From Planctomycetaceae bacterium (GTDB lineage: Bacteria > Planctomycetota > Planctomycetia > Planctomycetales > Planctomycetaceae): DNA of 7,429 nucleotides. A program made the translations under genes and the position numbers. Below the pieces are notes generated by a model that was given only the letters and a program-made list of their open reading frames with translations, was not told the origin of the DNA and ran no database searches. The stretch covers positions 7,104 through 14,532 of the forward strand of contig DOCI01000033.1 of assembly GCA_003503535.1 (NCBI GenBank), written 5' to 3'. Shown one piece after another: positions 5,452-7,429 of this stretch (its first letter is position 1; each line of letters starts with the position of its first letter).

Positions 5452-6003
5452 ATGAGATACCCTGGTTTGGTTTGTCTACTGATCGTCAACATGGTCGTAA
5501 TCATTGCTGCCGAGTTACCCGCTCAGGGGCCTACGCCGGAGTCGATCATGCGTCTCCAGTTCAACCAGGTGTTCGTTAAAGTCATCGTGCCCGTCACCTC
5601 ACACACTCCTAAGCAGGACGGCCCTGTCGTTGAGGCTTGGGTTGCAGAGCAGCTCAAAGAGCTGGGCGAAACCGAGTATTTTGCTGTCACAGACTGGGTG
5701 CCTGTTTGTGATGGGCTGCTTGCGGACGATGCCATAGACAATCGCGTATGGGGTGGCAGTCTTGACGGCAAGCACTCCTATTGCCCTGTCGGCGGAGACA
5801 TTCCTGAACGGAAGAACGGTCGCCTGTTAGTTAGCGTTGCAGGCTGGACGCCAGGCGGTAGCGGGGCGAACATTAGGCTATTGGATGAACCAGGTAGTCG
5901 AGCAGTTGGCCCCATGCGATTGCGTGCTGGTCAAGAAGGAAAGCGCTTTAAGATCGAAGAGGGGCTCCCGTATGTGGCAGTCATCATTGCGCCGCCACCT
6001 TAG
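5452..6003 (+). CDS. cassette 3: exported protein of unknown function
   Basis: The product has 183 residues. Residues 1-25 look like a Sec signal peptide: MRYPG, then a hydrophobic run to VVIIAA, then ELPAQG with a likely cut near residues 24-26. The mature part is about 158 residues, with two cysteines (C86 in WVPVCDG, C111 in HSYCPVGG) that could form a disulfide. The Gly-rich turn GWTPGGSGANIRLLDEPG sits near residues 131-148. I recognise no family. ATG 5452 is preferred over the upstream GTG 5437 because GGAGAGG (5439-5445) sits six bases before it and because the signal peptide then starts cleanly. A rarer alternative is ATG 5420 in another frame, inside the attC core, which does not lead into this protein. 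The stop lies 33 bp before attC3. Confidence 0.8.
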   Translation: MRYPGLVCLLIVNMVVIIAAELPAQGPTPESIMRLQFNQVFVKVIVPVTSHTPKQDGPVVEAWVAEQLKELGETEYFAVTDWVPVCDGLLADDAIDNRVWGGSLDGKHSYCPVGGDIPERKNGRLLVSVAGWTPGGSGANIRLLDEPGSRAVGPMRLRAGQEGKRFKIEEGLPYVAVIIAPPP

Positions 6004-6036
6004 GAGGGTGTCATGTCACACAGCGATGCCGAATAG

Positions 6037-6127
6037 GCAAAACAAAGCGGTGAACATGAGACGCCGATCACACGGATTTTGAAATCAGAGTTTTTGGGCC
6101 TCCGCCCGGTTACGCTCCCCGTTAGCC
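6037..6127 (+). repeat. attC3 (integron recombination site after cassette 3)
   Basis: This 91-bp imperfect palindrome has left core GCAAAAC (6037-6043), then AAAGCGGTGAAC, right inner arm CCCGGTTACGCT (6105-6116) and right core GTTAGCC (6121-6127). AGC-GT-AAC pairs with GTT-AC-GCT, leaving the extra-helical G in GT-G-AAC. The left arm has ATG where attC1 and attC2 have CGG, so the stem is shorter. The left core is the most degenerate of the three. An ATG at 6079 lies inside this site and should not be used as a gene start. Cleavage would be between 6121 and 6122. Confidence 0.82.
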
Positions 6128-6165
6128 AACGAAGAAATGCTGGACTCCACACCACAGGTGATACC

Positions 6166-6672
6166 ATGAAGCTTATATTGAACATTCTGATTCTATGCCT
6201 TTCGGTGTGTGAATGTCATGCTGAGGATGCGAATACAAAAGGCCCCTCAGACACTACAAGTACGCCTAAGGTGGCGGACTTTCAGTTTGACGGAATCTGG
6301 AAACCTAAAGCAGCGATGCTTCAGGGAGTCCTATTGCCGAAGCCCGCAGTTGATGCCATTACGCTCAAAATTGCACATGATAAATATGAGGTGACCATCA
6401 CCGGCGAGGAACAGCCAGACAAGGGCATGTTTATTCTCGACGAAACCGTCACGCCGATGCGTATGGTTATCAAGAGTGTGTCCGGCCCCAACAAGGGGAA
6501 AATCATCCTTGCGATTTATGAAATTAAGGGTGAAAACGCGATGCGAGTCTGCTACAACCTCTCTGGCAATGCGTTTCCCACGGAATTCAAGGCACCGAAG
6601 AACTCCGAGTTCTACCTTGTGGGCTACAGGCGACAGAAAGCGGAAGAGCCTGAGAAGGAGCAGACGCCTTAA
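6166..6672 (+). CDS. cassette 4: TIGR03067 family exported protein
   Basis: The product has 168 residues. Residues 1-19 are a signal peptide (MKLILNILILCLSVCECHA, predicted cut A19/E20). The mature part matches the TIGR03067 family, small lipocalin-like beta-barrel proteins largely found in planctomycetes. Visible motifs in order are FDGIWKPKAAMLQG (41-54), DKGMFILDE (85-93), GPNKGKIILAIYEI (107-120), AMRVCYNLSG (125-134), FPTEF (137-141) and FYLVGYRR (149-156). The C-terminus is charged and rich in Glu and Lys. The biochemical role of the family is unknown. ATG 6166 is chosen because AGGTG (6156-6160) lies five bases upstream and the signal peptide begins there. The longer frame from ATG 6079 starts inside attC3. 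No attC is recognisable after the stop, so this cassette is incomplete at its 3' side. Confidence 0.85.
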   Translation: MKLILNILILCLSVCECHAEDANTKGPSDTTSTPKVADFQFDGIWKPKAAMLQGVLLPKPAVDAITLKIAHDKYEVTITGEEQPDKGMFILDETVTPMRMVIKSVSGPNKGKIILAIYEIKGENAMRVCYNLSGNAFPTEFKAPKNSEFYLVGYRRQKAEEPEKEQTP

Positions 6673-6705
6673 ACTCGTGAAACTAATACTGAATCCACTT
6701 ACCAA

Positions 6706-6733
6706 TGAATTGCGTAAGTTGAATTGCGTAAGG
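6706..6733 (+). repeat. 14-bp imperfect tandem repeat at the array's right edge
   Basis: TGAATTGCGTAAGT (6706-6719) is followed directly by TGAATTGCGTAAGG (6720-6733), 13 of 14 bases identical. It lies in the 69-bp gap between the last cassette gene and the point where the cytochrome relic is cut off. It may mark the junction where the cassette's attC and the cytochrome gene's remainder were lost. Confidence 0.8.
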
Positions 6734-6741
6734 TTGGCGAA

Positions 6742-7106
6742 CTAAGCAATGCTCCCGATCCACTTCACAAAGTGAGTAATAATTTCATCGGGCAGCTTCC
6801 CTTTGGGGGGCATCTCAAAGTCAACATGTTGAAGTGCACTGATCAGCAGACTTTCATTCGGCTTGCCGGGAACGACGGCTATCCGCTTTCTCCTCCATGT
6901 TGACTCGCCTCGCGCGAGTCGAGCAGCGATCCTCCCTTCAGCTTGTTTTTCGCAACGGCTTCCGCAGAATGACACTCGTAACAATGAGTGATCAGCATTG
7001 GGCGAATTTTGGCCTCAAAAAAGTCAATCCCCTGACGGTTCGGCTCGGTAGCCTGAACACCATCAGCGTAAGAAATAGCGAGCATCGTTATGAAAAATAT
7101 TCGCAT
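6742..7106 (-). pseudogene. planctomycete cytochrome c (PSCyt1-type) gene, frameshifted and truncated
   Basis: From ATG 7106 the minus strand encodes a signal peptide (MRIFFITMLAISYADGVQA), then GIDFFEAKIRPMLITHCYECH with the haem c motif C42-Y-E-C45-H46 (6983-6969). Next comes LKGGSLLDSREASQHGGESG, ended by TAG at 6881-6879. The neighbouring frame carries on at once with IAVVPGKPNESLLISAL and then DFEMPPKGKLPDEIITHFVKW, with the MPP motif expected of PSCyt1. One missing base near 6882 thus breaks the gene. Similarity stops at KWI near 6755, and a stop follows at 6744-6742. Intact PSCyt1 proteins usually continue for many hundreds of residues, so only the first domain is left. The family is predicted to act in periplasmic electron transfer, often fused to PSD1 domains. 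A sequencing error could explain the frameshift but not the truncation. Confidence 0.85.
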
Positions 7107-7174
7107 AGTGTTTCTCGATAAGGGATCTGTACTACCTGAGTTGACTGAGGTCGATACGGGTTGGCTTAGCGGGT

Positions 7175-7429
7175 TTACTTAGGAAGCGGAAGAAGTATCA
7201 AGGCATTTTCTGCAAAGGTGGCTTCGCTGGTTTTGTCGTTGATGCGGTATTGGATTTTCAGTTGTTTGACGACACCGGGAGCGGGGTCGCCGCCGAAGCT
7301 GGCATTGTAACCAGAAGCCGCAAGTGGGATCAGGGGTGAGTCGCTTGCCTGTTTTCTCAGGATGTCGGTGACATCTTTTTGTTGAGATCCCGCACCATAC
7401 TCTGCTTTCACAATTTCCAGCTTCACCTG
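7175..7429 (-). CDS. C-terminal domain of a larger protein, DUF3395-like (5' end outside the window)
   Basis: The minus-strand frame is open from the window's right edge (7429) to the TAA at 7177-7175, giving 84 residues. The GTG at 7426 is not needed as a start, since the frame continues beyond the window. The pattern KLEIVKAEYG, DVTDILRKQASDSPLIPL, FGGDPAPGVVKQLKIQYRI and a final ALILLPLPK resembles the compact beta domain seen as DUF3395 at the end of some DnaJ-like proteins. Similar domains end longer planctomycete proteins. The assignment is from motif memory and moderate only. It is transcribed toward the cytochrome relic, with 68 bp between them in which no terminator hairpin is evident. 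Confidence 0.6.
   Translation of the reverse strand, partial: QVKLEIVKAEYGAGSQQKDVTDILRKQASDSPLIPLAASGYNASFGGDPAPGVVKQLKIQYRINDKTSEATFAENALILLPLPK

Larger units (their letters stand above)
3678..6740 (+). mobile_element. chromosomal integron with inactivated integrase and four gene cassettes
   Basis: The order is integrase relic (minus), promoter candidate, attI candidate, gene 4099-4659, attC1, gene 4786-5277, attC2, gene 5452-6003, attC3, gene 6166-6672. Cassette boundaries, at the G^TT of each right-hand core site, fall at 4088/4089, 4752/4753, 5417/5418 and 6121/6122. The complete cassettes are 664, 665 and 704 bp, each with one plus-strand gene. Each cassette gene differs from the others and has its own short leader. 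The last cassette has no attC, and the right edge is taken as the start of the cytochrome relic (about 6742). The integrase remnant cannot catalyse recombination, so the array is either fixed or mobilised only in trans. Confidence 0.8.

Noticed and set aside
4668..6127. attC repeats considered as a CRISPR array or REP-type repeats
   Set aside because: There are only three copies, each about 90 bp, spaced by whole genes, with core sites and a bulged G typical of attC; no short regular spacers are present.
6331..6705. A 124-codon minus-strand open frame
   Set aside because: It is antisense to the TIGR03067 gene, which has a signal peptide, ribosome site and family motifs.
6673..6741. A fourth attC after the last cassette gene
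   Set aside because: GGTTGGCG and AACT are present, but no paired inner arms or second core are visible, only a 14-bp tandem repeat.
1..7429. tRNA, rRNA or riboswitch genes
   Set aside because: No cloverleaf, conserved TPsiC-arm sequence or known riboswitch core was seen on either strand by eye.

Overview
The window is almost certainly from a planctomycete (Planctomycetota, Pirellulales/Planctomycetales type). The case rests on several lineage hallmarks: a DUF1559 prepilin-like protein with the C-terminal H-X9-DG motif followed by a small carboxypeptidase-regulatory-like lipoprotein, a TIGR03067 secreted protein, and a relic of a planctomycete-type cytochrome c (PSCyt1) gene. Base composition is moderate and genes are loosely packed.

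Left part (1-3450): the 3' end of a DUF1254/DUF1214 gene, then about 660 bp without an intact gene. That gap holds a decayed IS110-family transposase 5' end (about 1357-1561) and, nearer the next gene, a good sigma-54 (-24/-12) promoter candidate. The DUF1559 gene (1824-2822) follows, closed by a strong intrinsic terminator, and then the lipoprotein gene (2944-3450). A second relic of the same transposase start lies at 3579-3656, so the DUF1559/lipoprotein pair is bracketed by two IS110 scars.

Middle part (about 3678-6740), the main result: a previously unlabelled chromosomal (sedentary) integron with a dead integrase. A minus-strand integron-integrase pseudogene (about 3979-3678) keeps the recognisable N-terminal core-binding domain but carries frame changes and stops and has lost the catalytic domain. 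Next to it are a divergent sigma-70-like promoter pointing at the cassettes (Pc candidate, 3994-4023), a hairpin-bearing attI candidate ending in GTTAGGC (4088-4094), and four plus-strand single-gene cassettes. Three attC sites of 90-91 bp (4668-4758, 5334-5423, 6037-6127) sit between the genes. They share the core GTGAAC(CGG) on the left arm and GCCCGGTTA on the right arm. The cassettes encode a DUF6891 protein, a one-TM protein of unknown function, an exported protein of unknown function and a TIGR03067 exported protein. The fourth cassette has no recognisable attC.

Right part (6742-7429, minus strand): the array ends directly against a truncated, frameshifted cytochrome c pseudogene, and behind it is the C-terminal end of a larger protein with a DUF3395-like domain that runs off the window. 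Overall the window reads as an accessory region shaped by insertion, decay and cassette capture. Three cassette gene products are predicted to be membrane-bound or exported and one cytoplasmic. No shared pathway is evident.
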